Shown here: positions 1-10,633 of the stretch, piece by piece
How the letters are laid out: every line of letters starts with the position of its first letter
Position numbering within the stretch: the first letter of the stretch is position 1
From: Chloridium humicola
Lineage: Eukaryota; Ascomycota; Sordariomycetes; Chaetosphaeriales; Chaetosphaeriaceae
Direction of reading: 5' to 3'
DNA length: 64,000 bases
NCBI GenBank assembly: GCA_027569505.1
Contig: JAPDFF010000009.1
Span: forward strand, 124,001 to 188,000
Position numbers and translations under genes: made by a program
The notes under the pieces: model-generated
What the model was told of the DNA's origin: nothing
Seen by the model: only the letters and a program-made list of their open reading frames with translations
Database searches by the model: none

Positions 1-2
1 GC

Positions 3-338
3 GACACCACCATGACCTTCACCTGCTTCGTGCTGTTCGACATGTTCAACGCGTTGACCTGCCGGTCAGAGTCGAAATCCGTGCTGCGCGGGGAGGTGGG
101 CGTGTTGAGTAACGTGCTGTTTAATTGGGCGGTGGCAGGGAGTTTGATGGGGCAGTTGGCGGTGGTGTATTTCCCGTGGCTTCAGGAGGTGTTTCAGACG
201 GAGGCGCTTGGGTGGAGGGATTTGGTGGGGCTGGTGGTGCTGTGTAGTAGTGTGTTCTGGGCGGATGAGGCGAGGAAGTGGTGGAGGTATGGGAGGGGTA
301 GGGCGAGGAGGTTGGGGGGGTATAGTCAGGCGGTTTGA
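3..338 (+). CDS. pmr1: Golgi Ca2+/Mn2+-transporting P-type ATPase, C-terminal end (partial)
   Basis: This is the last 111 residues of a P2A-type ATPase whose 5' part lies left of the window. The frame opens with Asp-Thr-Thr before the Met codon at 12. The motif FTCFVLFDMFNALTCRSESK, followed by FNWAVAGSLMGQLAVVYFP and the QTEAL segment, is the conserved end of the membrane domain of SPCA/PMR1 pumps (last transmembrane helices). The family moves Ca2+ and Mn2+ into the Golgi lumen and supports glycosylation and secretion. The protein ends in a short basic cytosolic tail (ARKWWRYGRGRARR), with the stop at 336-338. The gene is convergent with COG4, which also acts at the Golgi; I take that as coincidence. 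The PMR1-versus-SERCA assignment rests on the helix 8-10 sequence. Confidence 0.88.
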   Translation, partial: DTTMTFTCFVLFDMFNALTCRSESKSVLRGEVGVLSNVLFNWAVAGSLMGQLAVVYFPWLQEVFQTEALGWRDLVGLVVLCSSVFWADEARKWWRYGRGRARRLGGYSQAV

Positions 339-823
339 GCGGGGTGGGGTATGATAAGTGGGATGAGGGCTTATGAAATGAAGTATTGGTTATGGATGTA
401 GCATGATAATAGACGGCCCCTCCTGGTTTGGGGTGGTTGGATGCATTTTTGGCGCGGGGTGGTGGCTGTGTGTGGTGGTGTTGGGGTTTGTTTACGGATT
501 CAGGGGCTGGTGTGTTTTTCTTCCTAGACATCGGTTTCGGTTTGGCACCGGGCATTCGGCTACCTATACATCTTGAGGAACGCTGCGCAAGGCATGTGTA
601 CGTTATCGTTACTTCTTTTCTGTACACGCTCGATCCTACCTCTCAGTTTTCAGACGGACGACTCCAGGCGATGCAGAGTTATCGAGTCAGATATGGCCCT
701 GACAAGTATTGTTATTAAACCTTTTATTGCCAGCCGATTCTACCTGGCCATGATTCCTGAAACAAAATATAACAATCCCTCTGAATGCTTCGCCATGCAG
801 CCTCGTAACAAGAGCACACCCCT
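339..823. other. Convergent 3' intergenic region, pmr1/cog4
   Basis: 485 bases between two converging stop codons. It should hold both 3' UTRs and polyadenylation sites. The + strand is G/T-rich to about 560 and the 680-770 part is AT-richer. I see no gene. Confidence 0.6.
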
Positions 824-3381
824 CTAAACCTTCACAATACTCCTCGCCCTCTTCCTCTCCTCCTCACTTAACACCCACTCCATCTCCTCCTCCCCAACCA
901 ACTCCTCCCACTCCTCCTCCTCCATATTCGCCACCATCAAAATCTGCGCCGTCCTCCCAAACACCTCCCGCACCGCATAATTCCCCCTACTCACCGCCCC
1001 GACAATCCCCCCAAAGTCCCTCTCCATCCTAATCGCCCCATACGGACTCGTCCTGCCGCCCGCATAGCTCCACACCCTCTTCTCCAGCACCCTCGCCAGG
1101 TAATCCGCCGTCAAATCCAGCAGCGTCGCATACGGGCGCGGTGTCAGCAGGCGCGCGACGGGGCGCATCAGCGCATCCCAGCCATGCTCGAACACGCGGG
1201 GCACCTGCTCCAGGAGTTCGTCTTCTGTGACGCCGGCCTGTGCGGCCCACTCGGCTAGCTCGTCCTCGTCGAGTGTGTAGTCGGCGTCGCGGAAGGTGTC
1301 ACTGAGTACCGGGCGCAAACGGGGCTTGATGACGTTGCTGAAGAGGACTTTGATGCCTTCGTGGAGGAGCTCGCTGGTTTTGGTGGAGAAGGAGGTGTTG
1401 AGGTTGGAGAGGCGGGCGGAGACTTCGGTGGCGTCGTTTTTGAAGGGGAAGGAGGTTTCGAGGGGGGATTTGGGGGGTGGGGTGGTGTTGGGGGTTTGGT
1501 GGTGTTCGGGGCCGGTGAGGAAGCTGGAGACGATGCGGGCGAGGTACTCGTTGGCCATGTCGAGGCTGTTGATGAGCACGATGAAGGCGACGATGCGGTC
1601 TTCCGGGGGGATGCCGCCTTGGACGGCGGCGCGCGGGTAGTAGTCGTCGCGCATCTTGCGCTGGATCATGCCGACGAAGTCGGAGCCGAGGAGGCTGGAG
1701 ATGGTGGGGATGACGGAGTCGATGACGCCTCGTTGGGAGGTGGAGATGGATCTCCGGATGACTGTGTTGACGATGTACATGACGACGTCGACGGCGGAGA
1801 TGATGAAGGGGGGGTTGCTGTCTATTGACCTGCTCATGTTCAGTGACAGGCCGGGTGGTGACTCGTCTAGTTGGAACGCCTTCTCGACGGATCGCCGGAA
1901 GAAGAACGTGGTTAGTACGTTATACGGCCCCACGAGCTTCCCGGTAACCTTCCGGCTCAAGTTAGATTTGGTGAGGACGTCCGGCACGGAGAGGGGAGCG
2001 TCGTCGGGAGAATCAGGTTCCTAGGACTGTTAGCTCTGGTTACCACACCGCGATGGCTTTCACTTACCCTGCACTTTCCAGCAAGGAACCGAGAGTAGAC
2101 GGACCACTTCTCAAGCATGACAGCAATCTCGACCAGTAACGCGTCCACTTCCCTCATATTAACTCCCTCATCTTCACTGCTGCGAGGGTCATTGGTGCCG
2201 CCGCCAACAGCAGGCGAGTTCACCCGTGGCGTGCCTCCAAAGCCGCGGTTTTGCGGCAGGAAGCTTTGTACCAGAAACGAAAAGGGGTAGCTTTTGACGT
2301 CGGTCAGCCTCCTATCCACCGTCCGATCGTCGCTCCACGAGTCGAGAATGATGCCGCCCTGGACGTCGGCCTCCATCTGTAATCTCTCGATAACTCTGAC
2401 CATTTTGCCCGTCCCATAGTGCCTCTCGACCAGCCCGCCGTGCGCCTCCACGATACGCGCAATGTGGTCGAACAACCTAGTCAGGGCATTCGCAAAAAAC
2501 ACACCATCTTTCCTCCCCTGCCCAGTCCCTGGCGCCGTCCCTTCTTTTAATGACGCCCTCGCCTCCCCGGCCACACCCTGGCAAACATACTGCCCATACA
2601 CATCCAGCCCGACATCCCCCCTCCCAATAAGCGGGAACAGCTTAAAGAACCTCGTCACCTTCGCCGCATCCGCCTCCGCAGTCGCCTTCTTAAACTCCCT
2701 CAAAAACAAGTTACACAAACTCTCCCTTGCCTCCTCAAGCGTCACCCACGGCGGATCCGGCACCTCAACCGTCGGCACCACCGCCGCGGCAAACCCACCC
2801 CTGACAATCTCCTCGGGCACCTTGGCCGCGCGCGCAATATACCCAGCCGCAGCTTCCCAATCCTGGGGCGCGCCCATACTACCCACAACCCCCGCCACGC
2901 ACGCCTTGAGCTCGGCCACCTGCTCGACGACCCGGAGCGTGTCCTCGACGCGCTGCTTCTCCCGGTCGAGGGTGCGCACGCGGCCCGACAGGCGCGAGGC
3001 CGTCTCGGAGGCGGAGGCGAGCATGGTGTTGCTGATGCTGCGCGCCGCAATCATTTGTGTGCCGAGACCCGCGCGCAGGTTGTCCAGCCGTGAGAGCGAG
3101 CGGGTCAGGTCGGCGTGGGAGGAGAGGAGGTTGGTCAGGTGGGAGGTGAGAGAGGCTTCGCGGGTGTGGAGGGCGGAGAGGGCGGCGCGGACGTCGGCTA
3201 GTGTGGTCGCGTTGCGGAGGGCGGAGGAGGGGTCGTCATCTTTCTTTTTGGGGAGTGGTGGCTTGTGGGTGTTGATGGTGAGGTTCGTGGTGGTTGTTAA
3301 AATGGGAGGGTTGTTCGTGGTGGCGGCCATCTTAGCTGTTGTTGAGGAGGTAGTGGCGGCGCCATTGGGGAGGGCTGACAT
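824..3381 (-). CDS. cog4: Conserved oligomeric Golgi complex subunit 4
   Basis: Two exons, complement(824..2020, 2068..3381), encode 836 residues. The 47-nt intron has a GTAAGT donor, a GCTAAC branch site and a CCTAG acceptor, and splicing keeps the frame. COG4 belongs to lobe A of the COG tether, which captures retrograde vesicles at the Golgi. Recognition rests on the middle-domain block FFKLFPLIGRGDVGLDVYGQ followed by YVCQGVAGEARASL, and on overall length close to the family. The first 45 residues are Thr/Asn-rich and probably disordered. Residues about 55-170 are heptad-like and should form the N-terminal coiled coil. The start is the ATG at 3381. The C-terminal exon is Glu-rich near the end (NMEEEEWEELVGEEEMEW). 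Confidence 0.9.
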
Positions 3382-3852
3382 TGGGGCTGCCGTCGCGACA
3401 ATAGCGGCGCATTGCTGCTGTGTGGGCAGAAGATGGGTGAGGACCGAGGGAGTTCAGTTGTTGATGTCCCACCGGATCATGTCGAGATGTTGACAGCGCT
3501 GTAACTCGGCGCTGTGTTCCGGGTTCCAGGGGTTGAGTCCAGCAGCCAATCAATCGTAAAACCGCCCCGCCTGGAGCTTCTTCAGCGGGTCACTGCGGCT
3601 GGGCCCTGTCATACAGTGCCGCATGCAAGACTTTGTACTGTGCATTTTCCAGCTTCAAAATTCTCTTCGAACCTGCAACTTCAACCTTAACTCACAATTT
3701 GCGACATGTTCAGTGAGGTAATTTAATTTCACTAAGAAACCACTATAATGGAAACGAAGTCGACTTTAAGGAACATAAGAACCAGCGACTCCTCCCTAGA
3801 CCTCATTTCCCGACGGACGCCTCTCTTCAGTTATCTTTTTCCAATGCCTCAA
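3382..3852. other. Intergenic region upstream of cog4
   Basis: 471 bases between the cog4 start and the stop of the dynamin remnant. It presumably carries the cog4 promoter and 5' UTR (reading leftwards). The stretch 3640-3760 is AT-richer. I see no gene. Confidence 0.5.
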
Positions 3853-5208
3853 CTACCGCAGAATGTCCTTCGCCTCCTTCAGATCGAGAATCTTCCTCTC
3901 CAATATCTCCCTGTGCTGAGCGGTGCTTTGTGATTCCCCAGCAATGGCTTTCAGCTCGTCCGCTTCGAGACCGATCACCCACTCTTGGCTGAACACCTTC
4001 AGTGGCGTGGACGGGCCAAAGAGGAGGCTGTAGTTGACGGCCTGGTTGAGCACGTTGTCCACGAACCGTTTTCGGGCAATCTCATAGTACGAGGCAAGGT
4101 CATCGTGGAGCTTCTCGGTCACGTCGTCGAGGTTGGACATGGCTTGGGTTGTCTGGCGGACCTCTTTGATGGTTTTTTTTATGTCCCAAAACATCTCTTC
4201 GTCCTTCACCAAGAGCTTGGCCATTCGCTCCCCACGACGTCGTTGTCGGTTTTCGTTGAAATAGCTGTCCAGCGTGTACGGCTTTGTGTCCCTCTCAACA
4301 GACACAAGGAGTTCGGCCGCCTCGATCCCGGCCTCATATCGACGCAGCAACTCGTCCAGCATGGCTGACCACAGCTCTTCCCGAACCGCAGAGTCCGCAC
4401 ACACAACTTCGAGCGCTCTAGTTATGAAACAATGGATGACCAGAACGATTCTGTTCATGAACGCCCGGCTGACCGTGGGCCACTTTCGTGATTGTTCCTT
4501 CCAAGCAGCTGACCAGACAGCATGACTGAAGGTCCCAAGCTCCATGCCACGCGATCGCAGATACAAGTCCTTCATCCAAACCACGATATTGTCCTTAGGG
4601 TATTCGATGCTGTCGTCGTAATTGACGATGTCTTGGAGTTCGGGGAACTCGTCCACGTCAACTTCCCTGAAAGAATCTGAGCGGACGTTTTGGTCAACTC
4701 CTTCGGTTTGAAAGCCTCGGGGTTGTTCAAACTGGCGAAGAGCCGCCCTTTTGTAGAACACGTGGCTGAAATCATCGGCAAGGTTGACAACCTGTGTGAT
4801 AAGGCGGAGGTCGTCGAAGTCGCCAAAGACATCATCAGTGGCATATCGGGCCTCGAGACCCGCCCTCACAAGATCCTCGAAGCGTCGGGCCAGTCCGATC
4901 AAAAACCGACGCTGCTCCTGCTCATCCCTTCGAGACGGACCCAGGCTGTCTCGCTCCCTTTCCGCAGTTTGAAGCATCTGGCCAACCTCCTTCCGCATCT
5001 TAGGAAAATCCCGCCGAGTGATGTGCTCCAAGAGTTCGGCGAGCCGCTTCTTCAGGGCTTTCACTCCCACCCTTTCCTTGGGAAGGCTGCTCCACGGCTC
5101 GTCCTGAAACAATCTCTCTCGCCCCTCATAGTCGCCATCACCCTGGTCGGCGCCGCGGCTCCTAACAACGTAGTATCCAAGAGCGAGCTGCTTCCGGTTT
5201 CCCGCCAT
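3853..5208 (-). pseudogene. Dynamin-like GTPase remnant: stalk and GED without a GTPase domain
   Basis: The frame is open from an upstream stop at 5335-5337 to the stop at 3853. The only N-terminal ATG in frame is at 5208, giving 451 residues; no ATG lies further upstream in frame. The sequence matches the part of fungal Mx/dynamin-type proteins that starts just after the G domain: KQLALGYYVVRSRG, then a stalk helix with SLPKERVGVKALKKRLAELL and GPSRRDEQEQRRFLIGLARR, a second stalk block (LYLRSRGMELGTFSHAVWSA, then SYFNEN), and a C-terminal GED-like helical region. P-loop, switch and TKxD motifs are absent, and no G-domain coding is visible in 5209-6001. It therefore cannot be a normal GTPase. 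The long undamaged stalk frame suggests recent truncation or a retained non-GTPase protein. Confidence 0.75.
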
Positions 5209-6001
5209 GTAGGACAGCTCCAAAGCAGCTGCATTGGTGGTGTGCCCGGCCCCGCGGTTGGCCTCACTGCCCCTCCCAACCCCTGGGTCATTGGAAGGCC
5301 ACAATCGACTGCGCACTTCATGCCATTTTAAGTATCATGGAGCTCGCTGTACATACGAAAGTGAAACCCGAAATGATCGCCCCAGAAAGACCTACCGAAC
5401 ACCTCCACCGCTGCTTGCGCCAACAGTCTTGTTCCTCATGTCTCAACAAGTTGAGCTGCTCCTAGTGTCCCTTTGTAAGTGAGCTGCCTTTGGGTCACCA
5501 CGCGCCCATCTTTTAGTCCAGGTCTTTTCCCTTCCTTTACAACCTTTCCCCTTCTGGCTCTCTTTTCTCCGTCTTCTACCCCCTAAAAGACTCAATCCTG
5601 CATCACCAACACCCACCCCCTTCCCCTCCTCGCGCCAGCTTACGACACAGAACATCCGCCCACACTGGACCGAGCGATGGGAGCTGCGGACGTAGCCTTC
5701 CGGATGCCATGTGTCGACGGTGACCAGCCTAACTTTGGGTACGGCTGTGTGAGACACTGCTTGTTGTCGGGTTGGTTTGGGGGGTCGTTGGGGTTTGGAG
5801 GTTGTCCTGGAGGGGGGGATGTGGGAGGGTGGTTTAGATGGTGGGTTTGGAGGGGGATGAGGGTGTTGATGATGACAACAGGACTGGAGGAACCTCTGTT
5901 AGGACCTGGGTTGGAGAATCACTTGCGAGAGGCATTATGTTTAGAAAAGAGAGATTGATGTTGGACAGTGTTGTATTAGGTCTGGTAAAGCAGACAGTCT
6001 T
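5209..6001. other. Intergenic region with G-rich tract
   Basis: 793 bases between the dynamin remnant and the moaD-type gene. The first part, to 5337, is still in the remnant's open frame but shows no dynamin similarity. A dense G-run region lies at 5769-5862 on the + strand. No GTPase-domain coding was found in any frame. Confidence 0.5.
5769..5862 (+). other. G-run tract (possible G-quadruplex)
   Basis: Within 94 bases there are at least eight runs of three or more G, including a run of seven near 5812-5818, separated mostly by T-rich spacers. The arrangement meets a loose G-quadruplex pattern on the + strand. It lies just downstream of the 3' end of the minus-strand moaD-type gene. Confidence 0.45.
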
Positions 6002-6295
6002 TCACCCCGAGCTAACCGGGGGAATGATCGCAACCTCGTCGCCGTCTCGTATCACCACGTCTTCCTCCCCAGCAGCAGCATCCTCCTCCGGCACGTCCAC
6101 ATAGGTCAGGTTTATCGTGACCAGGCTGTGGTCCAACACGCTGGCGCGGATGCCTTTGTATCGCTCCTCGAGCGTGGCAAAGAGCTTCCGCAACGGCAGC
6201 GGCGCCGGCAGGGCTTCAACATTCTTTGAGGTGTACGAGCCAGCGCTGGCAAAGTACAGAATGTTGAAATGGCCTTTTGGGGGATGTGGAGTCAT
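6002..6295 (-). CDS. cnxG: Molybdopterin synthase sulfur carrier subunit (MOCS2A/MoaD-like)
   Basis: A single-exon gene of 97 residues starting at the ATG at 6295; an apparent upstream extension to 6313 begins with GTG and is not used. The fold is ubiquitin-like: FNILYFASAGSYT opens the first strand, LPLRKLFATLEERYKGI is the helix, and INLTYVDV plus GDEVAIIPPVSSG forms the C-terminal tail. In the family the terminal glycine is adenylated and thiocarboxylated, then donates sulfur to precursor Z with the large subunit (MOCS2B/CnxH) to make molybdopterin for nitrate reductase and related enzymes. Here the last two residues are Ser-Gly instead of the usual Gly-Gly. A possible 5' UTR intron end (CTAAC, then CTAG) sits just before the ATG. 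Confidence 0.85.
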   Translation of the reverse strand: MTPHPPKGHFNILYFASAGSYTSKNVEALPAPLPLRKLFATLEERYKGIRASVLDHSLVTINLTYVDVPEEDAAAGEEDVVIRDGDEVAIIPPVSSG

Positions 6296-7616
6296 TTTTC
6301 CTAGCTTTGACACTGTTAGCGGCTGGCCTGCGATGTCGCTTGAGAACAGAGTCGAAAAAAGAGGTGGTTGTCAGAGATCTTGGTGATGAGAAACATCAAA
6401 GTGAATTCAGGTAATACATGCTATTGTATTCATCTTGTAACCAGAAAAGAAAGTGTTGATGGAGCTGTCCAACTTACATTTGCTGTGCTGCTTGGTGTTG
6501 CGTTGTCGAAGGGAAAGTGCCCCTCCGAGGAAATCCTGAAGCTTCAAGCTGGCGCGCCATCACGTGCGACGCCAATCGAGGCCACTCAGGACACCTTGGT
6601 TTTCCAAGTCGTGTCAGCTTTAAAAGCTGCCAGACTTCTGTTGGAATCCATCGGCGAAGGTATGCAAGATGGCAGTTTGCACCCCGTTGCCTTTTGGTGT
6701 GATGGAGAAGAGGAAAAGCTCTTTTGCTCGAGCTCTCGGAGAATTTATGCTGGGAGCAAGACTGTGGTGGATGCTGTGATTGGGCAGCGGTGACCCACTT
6801 TACACAGCAGTGGGTCCTGACTTCCACCATCATGGAAGGAGCCAAAGTCAAAGCTCCCGTCTGGCAACTTCGTGATGGTTTTCGCTCTTTTTCGAGAGCA
6901 GGCGATCTTATTTCAAAGGCTGGCAAGTGCCACTTGAAGATATATTACGAGATATCCCATTTTTCTGTTGGCCTTTGCTCTTTTTGTTTTTGAAAAAGAA
7001 AAACTAAGGCCGCGTGCTCGTGGGTCCTTTGGCTGGACATTTACGGCTTTCATCCTTGTCTTCTCTCTTCTTCTCCCAGGCACTGGTCTCACAAGGCAGG
7101 AGATGACGGCGCCTCGAAAACAAGACTTGAAGAGCCTTAGTAAGTGTGAATTAAGCTGGGAATTTGACCACGTCAGTTTTCTCATTTCTGCCTCGAAGCC
7201 TTTGCCATCGTCACCCAATCGGCGATAACGGGAGAACTGCAACTTTCTGTCGTTGGTTCGTGGTGTTTAAGTGGCCCAAGGCCAATTTGCTCTTTGTCCC
7301 CAGGCTGCAGACAACAAGCCAGAAAAGCTACCGGCTGTCGAGAAGGGTGTCGAGGGTATGTCCCAGCCCTGGAGGGAATGAAAACGGGCTTTCAAATTGT
7401 TTGACACCGAAGATAGAGCCCCCGCGGGATAAGAAGGGGCTAGCAGAAATTCTTGAGCTCGGCTCAGCGCGTATCATGCGGGCGTGGTCTGTGCCAGCAA
7501 GCACCGACAGGATCGGCACTGGCGATGGGAACGGCTACGGTTATGGGAAACTCGACAGCAGTGTACAGCCTCAGCGGGTGCCTTTGACGCAAAAGAATCT
7601 TGTCTTATTCGACAGG
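6296..7616. other. Intergenic region without recognised gene
   Basis: 1.3 kb upstream of the moaD-type gene. Short open frames occur on both strands but none resembles a protein I know or shows an intron-compatible continuation. The first part probably carries the moaD-type promoter. Confidence 0.45.
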
Positions 7617-8176
7617 ATGGCAAAAAAAGGGAAAGGAGACATCAGGCTCTGTCGAATCTGGTGCGGACCCAGCTACGAAGACCTCCTCTACCACAACCCC
7701 TCCAAGCTTTCAGAAATGGCATTTTGCATCCAATTCGGTCCAAACCATCCAGGAATCTGGACGAGATTTGGGAACGCCTTGCCAGGCCTCGGGAGAGTCC
7801 CTCTCCTGCTGAGCGAGAATATCAGCGTTACTTCAACCAAGTAGCTGGAGCCCCGAATGAGTCCACCACGGTCGTTGCTGTGAGCCCCAAGTTTCCTAAG
7901 GAATACGACGATCAGGGCTATCGGTGTGTCTTCCACCAAACCTTTTCTGCCTTACCCAAAAATGTTGGCTTCAACAACGGACTGTCTGCCCCACAACCCG
8001 GCTTTATCGAAGGACTGGAGATGCAGGAGTATTCTCCTTTTCCGATCGATGAGTATATCAACGGCGTCGTAAGATGGCCGGGGAGGACTGAGGAACGCTC
8101 AGGACTATGCGAGAGAGCTGTCGTATGGTATGAGAGAGAGGCTGATCGAGCGTTGGGGGCAGCGTACCATCGGTAA
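7617..8176 (+). pseudogene. Decayed DUF7924-like fungal protein fragment
   Basis: Similarity to a repeated family of fungal proteins (DUF7924 type, often found in variable regions) is spread over different frames. A short Ser/Thr-rich start (SGADPATKTSSTTTPPSF, about 7655-7710) lies in one frame. The core lies in another: SKPSRNLDEIWERLARP, then NQVAGAPNESTT, ALPKNVGFNNGLSAPQP and FIEGLEMQEYSPFP (about 7730-8060). The core frame has no ATG at its beginning and ends at 8176, far short of a full domain. Frame changes, missing start and truncation point to a dead copy. The family call is from memory of the NGLSAPQPD-x-VEGL signature. Confidence 0.5.
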
Positions 8177-8650
8177 CCTCAAAAACGGCACCACAGCGAC
8201 CCTAGACAGCCCAGAAATTCGGGGACTCAGATAATGAGAGATTGGAACCACTGGAAATTTTTCTTGTCCTATGGTTTCCCCGTTTCTTTTTTCTCTGTAC
8301 TCTACCTTTTTTTTCTTTTGGGTTGTTCATATTATTTTCTTGTCCTTGACCTTCTTCCTCTCTTCTTTCTCCTCTTCCTTCTTCTTCTCTTTCTTATTTC
8401 TTCTCCCCTGTCTTTCCCTTCTCCTCTGTCCTTCTCTTCTCCCTTTCCCTTCCTTTTCCCTTTCTCATTTCTTTTTCTTTTTTTTTTCCAGTTCCTGCCC
8501 CTGTCCCTTCTCACATCCCTCTCTCTCTCTTGGAGAAACATTTCCTTTCTCGCGTTTTCAAAATATAGCCACTGATTTGCCAACAATGTCATGGATTGTA
8601 AAAGATGTATCAACAGGTATTTCACACTGGGTATCACTGCTACTACATGC
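8177..8650. other. Intergenic region with pyrimidine tract
   Basis: 474 bases between the relic and the 3' end of dynamitin, dominated by the C/T tract described separately. No gene is seen. Confidence 0.5.
8349..8530 (+). repeat. Polypyrimidine (C/T) tract
   Basis: About 180 bases are almost purely C and T on the + strand, built of irregular TTC, TCC and CTTT units and ending in a CT dinucleotide run near 8520-8530. On the minus strand this is a polypurine segment in the probable dynamitin 3' flank. Such tracts can adopt triplex (H-DNA) structure; that is inference here. Confidence 0.75.
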
Positions 8651-10037
8651 TCAAGCCAACTTCGCCATCTTCTCCTCAAGCTCCTTCACCCATCCCGACA
8701 TCACATCCGCGTTCTTGGCCATGGAGGCATCTCCATCCCTTACAGCGCCCTCCACCTTCTCCAGCCCCTCCCGCCACTGCTGAATCTCGCCCGCCATCTC
8801 GGCCTGTTTCTGCTCCAGACGCGCCAGAGTCTCCGAAGCGGACGTGGCGTCGGCGTGGATCATCCGGAGTGACCGCAGGCGGTCAAGAAGCGGTGGAAGG
8901 AGGGGTGCCAGGTTCTCAATGGTGGGCAGGGTTCCGTAAAGCGCGTTGATCTTGGCTGTTTGCTCCGAGTCTTCGGGGGCGGCCTCCGCCGGCGGCGCAG
9001 CTCCTGTTGACGCAAGAGCGTCGTGTGCTGTCTTTGCGTTCCGGCGGGCCTTTTCCAGGTTCTCGGCCTCCTGTATCAGGGTCCGCACTCTCCGGCTGAT
9101 GCTGTCCAGCGAGGGAACCGAGGCCTCGGATAGGGTTGAGACTTGCTTGTGCAGTTGCTCAAGAAGGGGGATGATGGCTCGCGGCAGGCCGTTGGAGTCG
9201 AATTCGGGCATCGCTGTGGACCCAACGCCGAGCGCCTTCTCCAGGAGGACGAGCCGGCGGTCAAAATCAGCCGCCTTCGCTAAGGCGTGTGTCTGTTCGT
9301 AGCCCGGCGCATAGGTTATCGTGTAGCTTGCGCTGTCCCTGGGCTGCCCGGGAGTCTCCTCTCCAAGGGCTGGAGGAGGGACAAGAATGGTGCGCGGTGC
9401 GGGGGTTTCGTCGAGTTGCGAGATCTGGTCCAGGGCCTTGCTGAGTGATTCGATCTCGTCCTCCGCAACCCCCTCCTCTTTCGGTTGGTCTGCTGCCGCC
9501 TTCTGTCTCCCGTACTCCGCCTTGGCCTCCTCGATTTCTCTCTTTAGACGCGCAAGCTTGCGCGCAAGATTCCCTGCATCGTCCTCGTCGCTCAGGTCGC
9601 CCAGCTCCTCAGTTCCGTCCTGCAAAACGCGGTGCCGACGGGTCGAGGTTTTGTACGATTTCCGTTTGTTTGCCAAGCGGTCTGAGAAGTCCACTTCACT
9701 CGCGTCTACTGCTGCCGGCATGAATCTCGACCGCGCCTGGTCTATCCGCAGACGCGAGCGCGAGATCCCCGCAGCATCGTCGTCGTCCTCGTCGTACTCG
9801 TTATCCGAAGGTGATCGAACAGTTGTTGGCTATCGGGAGGATCAGCCTGCGCCCAGTCCACTAGCTGACAAACGTACCGGAACTGTCGAGTGGTCGTCGG
9901 TGAGCTCTGGGGTCTCGTAGATATCTGGCGCTGAATCCTGGAGAAGCTTGGTTAACGTGGCTGCCGGATTGCAGCTCAGACAGAGATTGGGGACTGACCA
10001 GATCTGGGAGAGCTGCATATTTCCTATTCGAAGCCAT
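8651..10037 (-). CDS. jnm1: Dynamitin (dynactin subunit 2, p50)
   Basis: Three exons, complement(8651..9829, 9878..9937, 9999..10037), encode 425 residues. Introns are 61 and 48 nt and all junctions are phase 0. The N-terminus reads MASNRKYAALPDL, then DSAPDIYETPELTDD, matching the conserved dynamitin start that binds the Arp1 filament. An acidic patch (DNEYDEDDDD) follows, then VDFSDRLANKRKSYKT and long coiled coils at about residues 110-160 and 240-420. Dynamitin links the dynactin shoulder to the Arp1 rod and so couples dynein to cargo; in filamentous fungi the complex drives nuclear and endosome movement. It is divergent from rtc4 with about 600 bases between starts. Confidence 0.92.
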
Positions 10038-10633
10038 TGCGGTGGTAAAATCTTCAAGATTCGGGCTGGTCCCTTTTCGTCCACGGCGTTGAGGAGTGCT
10101 GGGTCGCTTGTTGCTTGGGAAGCTGTCAGCCACACTGCCACAGCGGCCGGTGGGACAAGGATTGCCCCACTTTTGCTTGCCTGAACGCGTCCCAGCGACC
10201 TGCACACGCGCCTTCCCAAGCGGGCTCTCATCAGGGCCTGGATCTCATGTGAATGGGCAACCGCTCAAGCTCAGGCGCTTTGCACAGACCATTTGCAATT
10301 CTGAATCTATGTTCGGCAATATCTTTGGTCACTCTTCAACCAGCGTTTTGAGACTACGCCGCATCTGCGTGTGTTGATATTGCGCTGGCCAGCGCAGGGA
10401 CATAAGGTCTGACCAGATCTCTTCCACATTTCATCCGAATTACATCCAGATTCACTCCGACTTCCCTCCTGGCCTGGGATGCAGCTTCCTTGAGAGACAG
10501 AAGCATCCTCTCGCGATCACCTTTAGCAGCACTCTCACAACTTTTGCCCCTTTGCTGCCTACATCCACCCCTCTTCACTCCGGGCTCTCATCTCACAATC
10601 ATCTCACAATACGCCTCACGCTCATACCACAAG
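10038..10633. promoter_or_regulatory. Divergent promoter region, dynamitin/rtc4
   Basis: 596 bases separate the two start codons, so both promoters and 5' UTRs must lie here or overlap it. The rtc4 side (10420-10630) is C/T-rich, as is common for fungal leaders. No specific site is claimed. Confidence 0.5.

Noticed and set aside
6296..6313. Upstream extension of the moaD-type frame
   Set aside because: It would begin with GTG and crosses a probable 3' splice site; the ATG at 6295 fits family length.
10490..10633. 48-codon N-terminal extension of rtc4
   Set aside because: No ATG at its start, and the sequence is a C/T-rich leader; the ATG at 10634 is used.
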